Shown here: positions 26,076 through 35,184 of the stretch, one piece after another | How the letters are laid out: each line of letters begins with the position of its first letter | Numbering within the stretch: the stretch's first letter is position 1 | Source: Flavobacteriales bacterium ALC-1 | GTDB taxonomy: Bacteria; Bacteroidota; Bacteroidia; Flavobacteriales; Flavobacteriaceae | Length of the DNA stretch: 64,000 bases | Direction of reading: 5' to 3' | NCBI GenBank assembly: GCA_000171875.1 | Contig: ABHI01000004.1 | Coordinates: forward strand, 1-64,000 | The notes under the pieces: generated by a model | Told to the model about the DNA's origin: nothing | What the model saw: only the letters and a program-made list of their open reading frames with translations | The model's database searches: none | Translations under genes and position numbers: made by a program

Positions 26076-26558
26076 ATGAACTTACCAAAAATTGTAGAGA
26101 GCAGCACAAAAATTAGATTCCAGGATTGTGATCCTTTTAATCACTTAAACAATGGAAAGTATATCGACTACTTTATGAATCATCGTGAAGATGAATTGAT
26201 ACGAAACTATGACATGGATATATATAAACTTGCAAGTACCCAAGGCAAAAGTTGGGTTTCTAGCAGTAATCAAATAGCTTATTTAAAGCCAGCATTATTG
26301 ATGGAGGATGTAACTATAGAATCACAGTTAATATATTATGACACTAGTAATCTTAGAGCAGAAATGCGAATGTTTAATAAGGATAAGAGTCATCTTAAAG
26401 CTATAATATGGTGTGATTTTGTACATTTTAATCTGATTAAGCAAAAAAGAGAAATACATACAGAAGATATGATGCGACTATTTACTGATGTATTAAACCC
26501 AATTAATGCCAATACATTTGAAGATCGTGTAACAAATTTAAAACGTAATAAATACTAA
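26076..26558 (+). CDS. Acyl-CoA thioesterase, YbgC/4HBT hotdog family
   Basis: 160 residues, a single hotdog domain. The family motif FQDCDPFNHLNNGKYIDYF is present, with the usual catalytic Asp in DxDPxxHxNN (Asp17/Asp19). It hydrolyses acyl-CoA thioesters in the cytosol; the chain-length preference cannot be read from sequence. It lies 52 nt after the TetR gene, with its own copy of the TetR operator, so it is probably the regulated target. Confidence 0.88.
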   Translation: MNLPKIVESSTKIRFQDCDPFNHLNNGKYIDYFMNHREDELIRNYDMDIYKLASTQGKSWVSSSNQIAYLKPALLMEDVTIESQLIYYDTSNLRAEMRMFNKDKSHLKAIIWCDFVHFNLIKQKREIHTEDMMRLFTDVLNPINANTFEDRVTNLKRNKY

Positions 26559-26561
26559 AAA

Positions 26562-26592
26562 CAAAAGAGCCGCTTGTTAAGCGGCTCTTTTG
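26562..26592. terminator. Bidirectional terminator
   Basis: CAAAAGAGCCGCTT and AAGCGGCTCTTTTG form a perfect 14-bp stem around a 3-nt loop, with A and T runs on both sides. It serves the thioesterase gene and the convergent outer-membrane protein gene. Confidence 0.93.
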
Positions 26593-26619
26593 CTTTTAAG
26601 TATCGAAATTAGAATCTAA

Positions 26620-27195
26620 TTAGAAAACATATTTTAGTCCAATTGACATACCAGAACCTAATCCTTCTTGTGTTTGAGAGTCAAAACTATTGAAACCAAA
26701 AGATGTAGTTCCTTTAGCATCTCCTCCATCAGGTTTAATGGAGTTATACCCAAATCTACCAAACTTAGCTTCGATTGTCCATTTTCCTCCGATAAAGTAA
26801 TCGATTCCAGGTTCAATATTAAAACCATACCCATTAAAATTATCACTAAATAGCAATGGTACATTTGCTTCTCCAAATAGGAAGAACTTATCTGTAACAC
26901 TCCAATATTTTCTCACTAATGGTTTAATAACAAATGTATTTACTGCATCAGCACTACCAACTTTATTGTTAACAACACCTACTGCTCCACCAACGGTTAC
27001 AGATGGAGAAATGAATGTCCCTACTGCAGGTAATAACATAAATGTTTGTGTGTCTGTTGCTTCGCTATCAGTATAGCTTCCAGCTGCTAATATCCACCAT
27101 GCTCCTTTAAATCCTTTATTTTCTTCTTCTTGTGCGTTTGCAAAGTTAAATGCTAATAAAGTAGCCATTAAAAATGTAAAAATTGATTTTTTCAT
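26620..27195 (-). CDS. Outer-membrane beta-barrel protein
   Basis: 191 residues. Signal peptide (1-22, ending NFANAQ), then an alternating hydrophobic pattern of a small 8-strand barrel of the OmpW/outer_membrane_beta-barrel type, ending in GMSIGLKYVF with a terminal Phe as expected for BAM substrates. Segments such as FLLPAVGTFISPSVTVGGAVG and FEP-type strands repeat. It is probably a small outer-membrane porin or structural protein; no specific function can be given. Confidence 0.87.
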   Translation of the reverse strand: MKKSIFTFLMATLLAFNFANAQEEENKGFKGAWWILAAGSYTDSEATDTQTFMLLPAVGTFISPSVTVGGAVGVVNNKVGSADAVNTFVIKPLVRKYWSVTDKFFLFGEANVPLLFSDNFNGYGFNIEPGIDYFIGGKWTIEAKFGRFGYNSIKPDGGDAKGTTSFGFNSFDSQTQEGLGSGMSIGLKYVF

Positions 27196-27541
27196 TACTT
27201 ATATATTTTTTATATAGCACAAAAATAATCCTGAAACAATCTTCAAATAATGACTAAAATCATAGTTTATTAATTAAGTACTTTTTAAACTCAACTGAAA
27301 ACTCAACTGATAAAAATAATAAGCTGTAAAACAGCTAATTATAGTATGTTTTAAAATTATTCGATAAACGGCACAATAAAATATGCATTTTAACATTCAT
27401 TTTAACCGATAAATCATTAATTTTATCGAGCTATTTAATTCCACATAACTTAAGACATAATTAAATCTTGTCTAGTAATCCCTCTACTTGTAGATAATTA
27501 CTATAGCTATTTTTTTGTTATAACCCTACCTTAGATAATAA
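27196..27541. other. 346-bp intergenic region
   Basis: Very AT-rich spacer between two divergent genes (the outer-membrane barrel gene and deoC). It must hold both promoters. TACCTTAG at 27531-27538 is a poor -7 candidate for deoC. Short inverted segments such as AGCTGTAAAACAGCT are seen. No reading frame, RNA gene or strong structure was recognised. Confidence 0.6.
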
Positions 27542-28204
27542 ATGGAATTAAATAGATACATAGATCACACCTTATTGAGTGCATCAGCAACAGAAGCAGA
27601 TATTCTCCAACTCTGTGAAGAAGCCCTAAAATACAATTTCTATTCAGTTTGTGTTAATAGTAGCTACGTTGCTATTGCGAAGCAAGCTCTTGGTCAATCA
27701 GAAGTTAAAATTTGTACTGTTGTAGGTTTTCCACTTGGAGCCATGTCAACAGAAGCTAAAATATTTGAAGCAAAGAAAGCTATAGAGCAAGGTGCTTCAG
27801 AAATTGATATGGTGATGAATATTGGTCGCCTTAAAAGTAAAAATCACGTTGCCGTTTTAAAAGACATAAGTAATGTAAAGAGAGCGATTGGTTTAACTCC
27901 ATTAAAAGTCATACTAGAAATAAGTGAGCTTTCAAAAAATGAAATCGTAAAAGCTTGTGAAATTTGCATGGATGCCAAAGCCGATTTTGTAAAAACCTCA
28001 ACTGGTTTTTCTAAAAGCGGTGCTACACTAACTGCCGTTAAAATAATGAGGAAAACAGTTAGAGATCAACTAAAAATAAAAGCTTCCGGTGGTATTAGAG
28101 ATGCAGAAACTGCATTGAAATATATAGAAGTTGGTGTACATAGGATAGGTGCTTCTTCTGGAGTAGCTATGATGACTAATCAAACTTCACTTTCTTCCTA
28201 TTAA
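27542..28204 (+). CDS. deoC: Deoxyribose-phosphate aldolase
   Basis: Cuts 2-deoxyribose-5-phosphate into glyceraldehyde-3-phosphate and acetaldehyde in deoxynucleoside breakdown. 220 residues, a TIM barrel. The Schiff-base Lys151 lies in ADFVKTSTGFS, the second lysine in KIKASGGIRD, and the N-terminal IDHTLLSASAT is standard. It is followed 28 nt later by the purine nucleoside phosphorylase gene, with which it forms a nucleoside salvage pair. Confidence 0.96.
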   Translation: MELNRYIDHTLLSASATEADILQLCEEALKYNFYSVCVNSSYVAIAKQALGQSEVKICTVVGFPLGAMSTEAKIFEAKKAIEQGASEIDMVMNIGRLKSKNHVAVLKDISNVKRAIGLTPLKVILEISELSKNEIVKACEICMDAKADFVKTSTGFSKSGATLTAVKIMRKTVRDQLKIKASGGIRDAETALKYIEVGVHRIGASSGVAMMTNQTSLSSY

Positions 28205-28232
28205 TTAAAGTTACATTGTTTAACTTTACATC

Positions 28233-28931
28233 ATGAGTGTACATATTGGAGCCAAAAAAGGCGAAATCGCAGAAACAATTTTATTACCTGGTGATCCATT
28301 ACGAGCAAAATGGATAGCAGAAACATTTTTCGAAAACCCAAAATGTTTTAACGAAGTTAGAGGCATGTATGGTTATACAGGTACTTATAAAGGCAAACGT
28401 ATCTCAGCTATGGGAACTGGGATGGGAGTGCCAAGTATTTCGATTTATGCTAATGAATTAATTGCTGAATATGGTGTAAAAAATCTCATTAGAGTTGGCA
28501 GTGCAGGTTCTTATCAAAAGCATGTAAAAATAAGAGATGTGGTTTTAGCAATGGCTGCCTCTTCCACTTCTGGAGTTAATGAATTGCGTTTTGGAGGAGC
28601 AGATTATGCACCTACAGCAGACTTTGGCTTGTTTATAAAAGCAGTAGAGGCAGCTAGAGTAAAAAATATTCCTGTAAAAGGTGGTAATGTTCTTTCTTCT
28701 GATGAATTTTATGAAGATGATAAAAAGTCCTACAAAAAATGGTCAAAATTTGGTGTGTTGTGTGTAGAGATGGAAGCCGCTGGTTTATATACAATTGCCG
28801 CAAAACATAATGTTAATGCCTTAGCTATTCTTACCATATCGGATTCTTTAGTAACTGGCGAGCACACTACTAGTAAAGAACGAGAAACAACTTTTAAAGG
28901 TATGATAGAAATTGCTTTAGAACTTGCATAA
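28233..28931 (+). CDS. deoD: Purine-nucleoside phosphorylase (DeoD type)
   Basis: Phosphorolyses purine (deoxy)nucleosides to base and (deoxy)ribose-1-phosphate. 232 residues, typical of the hexameric DeoD form. Motifs: [42 protein letters not shown], and [10 protein letters not shown] with the catalytic Asp. It supplies deoxyribose phosphate to deoC upstream. The GNAT gene follows after six bases. Confidence 0.96.
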   Translation: MSVHIGAKKGEIAETILLPGDPLRAKWIAETFFENPKCFNEVRGMYGYTGTYKGKRISAMGTGMGVPSISIYANELIAEYGVKNLIRVGSAGSYQKHVKIRDVVLAMAASSTSGVNELRFGGADYAPTADFGLFIKAVEAARVKNIPVKGGNVLSSDEFYEDDKKSYKKWSKFGVLCVEMEAAGLYTIAAKHNVNALAILTISDSLVTGEHTTSKERETTFKGMIEIALELA

Positions 28932-28937
28932 TACATA

Positions 28938-29480
28938 ATGCTTTCAATTTCTGACAATATAAAACTTAAGGCTATTAAAGTTGAAGATCAACCTAAATTG
29001 ATGGAGCTTTTAGAATTCATTTATCCACCAGCATACAAACATCTTTGGTTAAACCAAGATTGTAATTTTTACTTGAAAAAATTCTATAGTATTGAGAATT
29101 TAAAATTAGAGCTATCTGACCCAGATGCAGCTTATTATTTTGTAGTTTATAATTCAAACGTAGTTGGTATATTTAGGATTGTATATAACAAACCATTTGA
29201 GGATTTTCCTAAAAACCAATCAGCATATATTAATAGGATATATTTATCTGAGGAAGCTCAAGGTAAAGGTATCGCAAAGCAATTATTCAATTGGGTTGAG
29301 AACAAAGCAAAACTTAAAGGCAACACTTTAATTTGGTTAAAAGCCATGGATTCTCAAAAGCAAGCATTACGTTTTTATGAAAAGCAAGCGTATAATTATG
29401 GAACTAGTACAAGCTTAGATTTTGAATTAATTCATCCTCATCTAAGAGGAATGCATACTATGTACAAGTTTTTGACTTAA
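28938..29480 (+). CDS. GNAT-family N-acetyltransferase
   Basis: 180 residues. The acetyl-CoA-binding motif A is visible as INRIYLSEEAQGKGIAKQLFNWVENKA (Q-x-x-G-x-G/A form), followed by LIWLKAMDSQKQALRFYEKQAYNYG. It acetylates an unknown small molecule or protein amine in the cytosol. It starts six bases after deoD and is likely in the same transcript, although no functional link is obvious. Confidence 0.9.
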   Translation: MLSISDNIKLKAIKVEDQPKLMELLEFIYPPAYKHLWLNQDCNFYLKKFYSIENLKLELSDPDAAYYFVVYNSNVVGIFRIVYNKPFEDFPKNQSAYINRIYLSEEAQGKGIAKQLFNWVENKAKLKGNTLIWLKAMDSQKQALRFYEKQAYNYGTSTSLDFELIHPHLRGMHTMYKFLT

Positions 29481-29597
29481 TTAGATACAATTAACATCAC
29501 TTCTTCGAACATTATCAGTCTATTTTTTAACATACTTTTTAAAATACTTGCATACTTTCTTGGCTATATTTGATACTATTAACTAATCATTCTCATC

Positions 29598-30482
29598 ATG
29601 AAATCTCTTTTTCTAGCTCTTTTTTTATCATTATCATTTATAGTTACTGCTCAAAACGAATCTGATAAAACTCAAATAGAAACTACCTTAAACAATTATC
29701 TAGATGGTTTTTACAAAGGAGATACACTAAAGCTTAAAGCAGCTTTAAAACCAAGACTTTACAAATTTGGATATTGGAAAAACAAAGATACTGGTAAATA
29801 CGAGTATTCTAACCAGATGACCTATGCTAAAGCTATAGACTATGCAAAAGATGTTATAGAAAAGAATATGCAACAAAAAGAGGACGTTATTCGTAAAGTC
29901 CAAATTTTTGAAATTGGAAACCATATTGCTTCTGCTAAAGTAACCGGTTGGTGGGGAATTGACTATATGTTGCTTTCTAAAGACGAAGGCAAATGGATGA
30001 TTGAGCAAGTGATTTGGGAAGGACCTTTAGAAAAAGAAGCTGAACAAAAAACGACGACATATTACTTAATTAGACACGCAGAAAAAGACCAGTCCGACAA
30101 AACCAATAGAGATCCACATTTAACTGAAGTAGGTTTAAAACGTGCAGATAATTGGGCTAAGGTTTTTAAGGATGTAAAGTTTGATATGGTATATTCCACA
30201 AACTACAATCGTACAAAAGAAACTGCTGCACCTACTGCAAAAGCAAATAACGTTGAAGTAAGTTTTTATGACCCAAGAAATTTGAACCCAAAAGAGTTTA
30301 TGGCAAAAACTAAAGGAAAAACGGTCTTAATAGTTGGTCATAGTAATACAACCCCAATGTTTACAAACGGGATATTAGGCGAAAAAAAATACGACATGAT
30401 TGCAGAAGATAATAATTCTAATTTATATATCGTAACTGTAACTAAAGATTCAAAAACGTCAAAACTCTCAAAGGTCGATTAA
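29598..30482 (+). CDS. Exported fusion of NTF2-like domain and SixA-type histidine phosphatase
   Basis: 294 residues. The signal peptide (1-19, ending VTAQ) is followed by an NTF2/lumazine-binding-like domain (about 20-142) with YLDGFYKGDTLKL and KWMIEQVIWEGP, then a histidine phosphatase domain (about 152-294). The phosphatase motif YYLIRHAEK has His160, and the second catalytic His248 is in VGHSNTTP. Both catalytic histidines are present, so it should be active on a phosphate ester, probably in the periplasm. The 3' end overlaps the convergent lipoprotein gene by 15 bases. Confidence 0.88.
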   Translation: MKSLFLALFLSLSFIVTAQNESDKTQIETTLNNYLDGFYKGDTLKLKAALKPRLYKFGYWKNKDTGKYEYSNQMTYAKAIDYAKDVIEKNMQQKEDVIRKVQIFEIGNHIASAKVTGWWGIDYMLLSKDEGKWMIEQVIWEGPLEKEAEQKTTTYYLIRHAEKDQSDKTNRDPHLTEVGLKRADNWAKVFKDVKFDMVYSTNYNRTKETAAPTAKANNVEVSFYDPRNLNPKEFMAKTKGKTVLIVGHSNTTPMFTNGILGEKKYDMIAEDNNSNLYIVTVTKDSKTSKLSKVD

Positions 30483-31229
30483 ATCTACCTTGACGTTTTC
30501 GAGTTCTATTTTAGATAATAGTTTTAGCTGATTATTTTCAAAAGCTTTACCTAAATCTAATAGTGTTGTTGCATCCTTTTCTGCTTTGTAATTATTATAA
30601 TCTACAAAGCGCAAACCATTTATATAACGTTCGTTGTAGGCTTCTCTAAAACGCATCCCTACGCCATCATCCTCATTATATGAATACGCTAAGTAATCAA
30701 TTTTAAACAATTGTTTATCAATCCAATAGATAAAAATATCTTCAAAATCCTCTCCTCCACCTTCTTCGTCAAAAGTGACTTTAATTTTATAATAGTATTT
30801 TTCTTTTATTCTCTCTTCTCCAATCAATTCTTTGTTAACTGCTTTGTCATTCAAACCATAGGGTAAGGTTGAGAAATAATGTACTGAGTTAACTGAGGCT
30901 GAGTATTTTTTCACCATTGAATCTTCAACAATAATAGCTTTTTCATTTATATAACGCTGAAACATTTCTCCCTTTAAAAAATCTAAAATTGAATCCTGTT
31001 CTTTTACTATCAATCTAGATAAAACTCTAGTCTCAGGTGTGAAAGTAGATTTATAAAAGATATCTCTAAAATCAAATTTTATAATAACAGCTGAGGAATC
31101 AAAAACACTTCCCCCAGAAGTCTCTATAGATTTATTAATGATTTCATCAGCAGACAAAGACATAACTTCTGGTTCATTTTTGCAACTTACCAAGAGTAAA
31201 ACAATAATTAAAAACAATATATACCTCAT
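30468..31229 (-). CDS. Lipoprotein, DUF6503-like
   Basis: 253 residues with a lipoprotein signal (LLLVSC, Cys at about 15). The opening ADEIINKSIETSGG and IIKFDFRDIFYKS, plus the beta-rich body with IYWIDKQLFKIDYLAYSYNED, resemble the DUF6503 family, which is distantly like lipoprotein carrier folds (LolA/LppX). The start chosen is ATG 31229; the upstream in-frame TTG at 31280 is not preferred because it would destroy the signal sequence. Envelope-located; function unknown. Its last 15 bases overlap the end of the NTF2/phosphatase gene. Confidence 0.8.
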   Translation of the reverse strand: MRYILFLIIVLLLVSCKNEPEVMSLSADEIINKSIETSGGSVFDSSAVIIKFDFRDIFYKSTFTPETRVLSRLIVKEQDSILDFLKGEMFQRYINEKAIIVEDSMVKKYSASVNSVHYFSTLPYGLNDKAVNKELIGEERIKEKYYYKIKVTFDEEGGGEDFEDIFIYWIDKQLFKIDYLAYSYNEDDGVGMRFREAYNERYINGLRFVDYNNYKAEKDATTLLDLGKAFENNQLKLLSKIELENVKVDLIDL

Positions 31230-31317
31230 AAGTGTTTTATAAAATTTACTAGTCGCAAAATTATAAACAAGTTTACACAATTAAGCATTTAATCTTTAAA
31301 TCTTAGTAACTATGAGC

Positions 31318-31348
31318 TTTGGAAATATAACTATAAAAACTACATTTG
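31318..31348 (+). promoter_or_regulatory. smpB promoter
   Basis: TTTG (31318-31321), 19 bp, then TACATTTG (31341-31348): a textbook Bacteroidota promoter. The smpB ATG begins only six bases after the -7 box, so the mRNA is nearly leaderless if transcription starts at the usual distance. Confidence 0.8.
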
Positions 31349-31354
31349 CTTTTC

Positions 31355-31813
31355 ATGCAGAAAACAGTCAACATACTCAACAAAAAAGCAAAATTCCAGT
31401 ACGAGATATTAGATAAGTATACGGCTGGAATTGTCCTTACCGGAACTGAGATAAAATCCATCAGGTCTGGCAAGGCCTCTATTGCCGAAAGTTTCTGCGA
31501 GTTTAATGACCGTGAAGAATTATTTGTCATTAATATGACGGTTGAAGAATACGCATTCGGCAACTACTATAACCATAAACCTAAAGCAGAACGTAAGCTA
31601 TTACTCAACCGAAAAGAGCTTAAAAAGCTTAAAAAGGAAATGGATGTGAAGGGCAATGCTATTATCCCTTTAAAACTCTATATCAATGAAAAAGGCTTTG
31701 CAAAACTTATCATTGGATTAGGGAAAGGAAAGAAACTCTACGATAAGCGAGAAACAATTAAAGATCGTGACAACAAGAGAGACCTGGATCGAATTAAGAA
31801 AAATTTCCGATAA
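31355..31813 (+). CDS. smpB: SsrA-binding protein SmpB
   Basis: Binds tmRNA and brings it to stalled ribosomes for trans-translation. 152 residues. Motifs: ILNKKAKFQYEILDKYTAGIVLTGTEIKSIRSGKA, KLYINEKGFAKLIIGLGKGKKLYDKRETIKDRD. The start is ATG 31355; the TTG nine bases upstream overlaps the -7 box and is not used. The ssrA gene was not found in this window. Confidence 0.97.
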   Translation: MQKTVNILNKKAKFQYEILDKYTAGIVLTGTEIKSIRSGKASIAESFCEFNDREELFVINMTVEEYAFGNYYNHKPKAERKLLLNRKELKKLKKEMDVKGNAIIPLKLYINEKGFAKLIIGLGKGKKLYDKRETIKDRDNKRDLDRIKKNFR

Positions 31814-31985
31814 CTTTAGGATTGCTATAACTTTTCATTATTCTATTTTAAGTTATGTTTGAAATTATTTTAAAATAAACTCAGGCAACTATTTCAATTT
31901 TTTTTTCGTCTATTTTAATAAAGGCACAAAATTTGTGCTTACTCAAAAAATAATTAGTTAAAATTAATCATCAATCAAACCTCTT

Positions 31986-34445
31986 ATGACTAAAAATTTA
32001 CTCAACCTATTTTTTATTCTTTTTAGTACAATCGTAGCTGCCCAAGTTGTTGGAAAGGTTACAAATACAAAAGATGAGCCTCTTCCCTTCGTTAACATAC
32101 TTATAGACAATACCTATAAAGGTACTACAAGTAATGATGATGGCTATTACGAACTCAACATTACTAAACCTAGTACCTATACTATTGTTTATACGTATTT
32201 AGGCTATAAAACAGTTAAGAAAAAAGTAGAAATTAATAAATTTCCTTACACCATAGATATCACATTAGAAGACGAATCTGTGTCTCTCACAGAAGTTGTT
32301 GTAAACTCTGAAGAAAATCCTGCAAATGCCATAATAAGACAGACTATAGCAAAGCGAAAAGAAAATCTAGATAAGATAAATAGCTTTAAAGCAGATTTTT
32401 ATTCTAGAGGATTAATTAGAATTAAAGATGCTCCTGAAAAATTTATGGGTCAGGAGATAGAAATTGATGGCTTAGATTCTACACGAACAGGAATTATTTA
32501 TTTATCTGAAACCATATCTAAACTTCAGTTTTTAAATCCAGATAAACTCAAAGAAAAGATTACGGCTTCTAAAGTAAGTGGAGATAGCAATGGTTTTAGT
32601 TTTAATAATGCTAGTGATGTCGATTATAACTTCTACAACAACACCATTGAATTTGGAAATGAAATTGTATCACCTATTGCTAATAATGCATTCAGTTATT
32701 ATCGTTACAAATTAGAAGGTGTATTCTATGATGAAAGAGGAAACTTAGTAAATAAAATTAGAGCAACACCTAAGCGCGAAAATGACCCCGTGTTTTCTGG
32801 TATTATTTATATTATTGAAGATCAGTGGACACTTTATGCCGTAGAATTAGATATCACAGGCGTACAAGCACGTATTCCAGCTGCAGATATATTGTCCATA
32901 AAACAAAGTTTTTCGTATTCTAAGGACCATGATATATGGGCTATAATATCACAAAGTCTTGATTTCAGTTATAAATTCTTAGGCTTTAAAGGTGATGGAC
33001 GTTTTACAGCGGTTTATAGTAATTACGAATTCAATACTCCTTTAACTAAAAAAGATTTTGGTCCAGAAATCGTCGCATTTGAAAATGAAGCCAATAAAAA
33101 AGATTCTTTGTTCTGGAAAAAATTAAGACCAGTTCCATTAACAGATGAAGAGCAAACGGATTATATAAAAAAGGATAGTATTCAATTGGTGAAAGAATCA
33201 AAACCTTATTTAGATTCTATTGATCGCGTTAATAACAAATTTAAATTAGGTAGTATTTTAGGGTATTCATATCAGAATTCTCATAAAGATATTCGATTGG
33301 GCTATGACATTCCTTTTGGTGGAGTTCAATTCAATACAGTTCAAGGCTATACAGCAAAAGCTAATGTCTTCTTCACTAAAAACTATGATGACTTTAAACG
33401 TTTTTTTAGAGCTAACGGGAGTTTACAATATGGTTTTTCAGATAAAAGGTTAAGAGCTACAGGGTCTTTAACCTATAAGTTTAATAATACGTCGCGCTCA
33501 TTTTTAACACTGTCTGGAGGTGTGAGAACTGAACAGTTTAATCCATCCATTCCGATTACTCCATTTATTAATTCTATTAGCACCTTGTTTTTTGAAGATA
33601 ACTACATGAAAATTTACGATAGAAGTTATGTTCAATTAAATCATTCTGAAGAATTATTTAATGGGTTTAGATTGTACTCAAGTTTAAGTTACGAAAGGCG
33701 AAAAACTTTGTTTAATACAACAGATCAGGTATTTAGAAATGAAGACAATGATGTTTACACAAGTAATAACCCATTAGATGAAACTGCGTATGGTATTGCT
33801 CCTTTTACAACACATAATATTTTAAAAGCTAACGTTACTGCACAAATCAATTTCGGACAAGAGTATTTAAGCTATCCTGATAGTAAATTTAATGTGAGTA
33901 ATGACAAATATCCTACATTGGTATTAAGTTATGAAAAAGGGTTCGGTTCTACTGTAGACAATTATAACTTTGATCAAGTAAAAGCAAGATTATACCAGTC
34001 CTTTAATATTGCAAATAAAGGACGTTTTAGATACAACTTAAGAGCTGGTAAGTTTTTCAATGGAGATGATATTGCTTTTATGGACTACCAACATTTTAAT
34101 GGTAATCAAACACATGTAAGTACAGAAGGTAATTATACCAATGTCTTTAATAACTTACCATACTATGCTGGTAGCACAAATGATGCATACTTAGAAGCAC
34201 ACGCAGAACATGATTTTAATGGATTTCTTTTAGGAAAAATGCCATTATTAAACAAGTTGAATTTTAATTTAATAGTTGGAGCACATCTCTTAGCTACACC
34301 AGATTTTAAGCCTTACCAAGAATACACTATAGGTATAGATAATATTGGTTGGGGGAAATGGAGGTTCTTACGAGTGGACTATGTGAGATCATATCAAAGT
34401 GGATTTCAGAGCGATGCGATTTTGTTTGGTTTAAAATTCTTTTAA
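31986..34445 (+). CDS. DUF5686 outer-membrane protein with carboxypeptidase-like regulatory domain
   Basis: 819 residues. Signal peptide (1-20, ending VAAQ), then a CarboxypepD_reg-like beta-sandwich (about 20-108; VVGKVTNTKDEPLPFVNILI, TTSNDDGYYELN), then the DUF5686 region with ANAIIRQTIAKRKENLDKI and a C-terminal half that reads as an outer-membrane beta-barrel ending SDAILFGLKFF. It resembles the TonB-dependent receptor layout but lacks a plug domain. Common in Bacteroidota; function not established. Preceded by a 172-bp AT-rich spacer. Confidence 0.88.
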   Translation: MTKNLLNLFFILFSTIVAAQVVGKVTNTKDEPLPFVNILIDNTYKGTTSNDDGYYELNITKPSTYTIVYTYLGYKTVKKKVEINKFPYTIDITLEDESVSLTEVVVNSEENPANAIIRQTIAKRKENLDKINSFKADFYSRGLIRIKDAPEKFMGQEIEIDGLDSTRTGIIYLSETISKLQFLNPDKLKEKITASKVSGDSNGFSFNNASDVDYNFYNNTIEFGNEIVSPIANNAFSYYRYKLEGVFYDERGNLVNKIRATPKRENDPVFSGIIYIIEDQWTLYAVELDITGVQARIPAADILSIKQSFSYSKDHDIWAIISQSLDFSYKFLGFKGDGRFTAVYSNYEFNTPLTKKDFGPEIVAFENEANKKDSLFWKKLRPVPLTDEEQTDYIKKDSIQLVKESKPYLDSIDRVNNKFKLGSILGYSYQNSHKDIRLGYDIPFGGVQFNTVQGYTAKANVFFTKNYDDFKRFFRANGSLQYGFSDKRLRATGSLTYKFNNTSRSFLTLSGGVRTEQFNPSIPITPFINSISTLFFEDNYMKIYDRSYVQLNHSEELFNGFRLYSSLSYERRKTLFNTTDQVFRNEDNDVYTSNNPLDETAYGIAPFTTHNILKANVTAQINFGQEYLSYPDSKFNVSNDKYPTLVLSYEKGFGSTVDNYNFDQVKARLYQSFNIANKGRFRYNLRAGKFFNGDDIAFMDYQHFNGNQTHVSTEGNYTNVFNNLPYYAGSTNDAYLEAHAEHDFNGFLLGKMPLLNKLNFNLIVGAHLLATPDFKPYQEYTIGIDNIGWGKWRFLRVDYVRSYQSGFQSDAILFGLKFF

Positions 34446-34459
34446 CTTTATAGCCTTGG

Positions 34460-34483
34460 CATTCCTGCGTAGACAGGAATCCA
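34460..34483 (+). repeat. Dispersed inverted-repeat element, left copy
   Basis: CATTCCTGCGTAGACAGGAA, ending TCCA, is internally palindromic (ATTCCTG and CAGGAAT). A 15-base part (34460-34474) recurs in inverted orientation at 35069-35083, after the next gene. The ATTCCTGCGnAGnCAGGAAT form matches short repeats scattered in many bacterial genomes. Confidence 0.65.
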
Positions 34484-34506
34484 TCAGAAGATTAAAATTA
34501 GACAAT

Positions 34507-35025
34507 ATGAAGAAAATCATTATCCTATTTATACTTATATCATTTAGTGTAAATGCTCAAGAAACAAAAGACTACTCAAAACAAGTAGCCACATTAGACA
34601 GCACCATTGAAACCTTATACTCAGTTATTTCGGGCGACAAAGGTGTAGAACGCGATTGGGGTTTATTTAGGTATTTATTTCATAAAGACGCAAAGTTGAT
34701 CCCAACAGGCAAAAACAAAGAAGGTAAACATATGGCCCGCTATATGACACCAGATGATTATATAAAGTCATCAGGTAAATGGTTATTTGAAAACGGTTTT
34801 CATGAAGTAGAAATGAGCAGACAAACACAAACCTTTGGTAACATTACACAAGTTTTTAGCACTTACGAATCTTTCAAAAATAAAGACGACAAGAAACCTT
34901 TTATGCGAGGTATTAATAGTATTCAACTGATGAATGACGGAGAACGTTGGTGGGTAATTAATATCTATTGGATGCAAGAGTCTAAAGAAAACCCAATTCC
35001 TGAGGCATATTTACCTGAAAATTAA
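34507..35025 (+). CDS. Exported NTF2-like protein
   Basis: 172 residues. The start is ATG 34507, which gives a clean signal peptide (MKKIIILFILISFSVNAQ); an upstream in-frame TTG inside the repeat element is not used. The mature part is one NTF2/SnoaL-like alpha+beta domain: LDSTIETLYSVISGDKG, DWGLFRYLFHKDAKLIP and ERWWVINIYWMQESKENPIP. Periplasmic; ligand or reaction unknown. It is flanked on both sides by copies of the same short repeat in inverted orientation. Confidence 0.83.
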   Translation: MKKIIILFILISFSVNAQETKDYSKQVATLDSTIETLYSVISGDKGVERDWGLFRYLFHKDAKLIPTGKNKEGKHMARYMTPDDYIKSSGKWLFENGFHEVEMSRQTQTFGNITQVFSTYESFKNKDDKKPFMRGINSIQLMNDGERWWVINIYWMQESKENPIPEAYLPEN

Positions 35026-35038
35026 CAATATGTCAAAA

Positions 35039-35084
35039 CAGGAATCCACTTATTTAAAATGGGTTCATGTCTACGCAGGAATGA
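35039..35084 (-). repeat. Dispersed inverted-repeat element, right copy
   Basis: Starts CAGGAATCCA and ends GTCTACGCAGGAATGA. The end (35069-35083) is the exact reverse complement of 15 bases of the left copy at 34460. The middle pairs with itself (GAATCCA with TGGGTTC, one mismatch), making a hairpin element. It lies in the spacer before the CocE-type gene. Confidence 0.65.
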
Positions 35085-35184
35085 TAAAACTGATATAATT
35101 CTGTATCAAACTTTTCTTAAACCAATTTGACATCTAATAATTACTCCTTACTTTTATCAAACATTTTTACAAAACCATTCTAAT

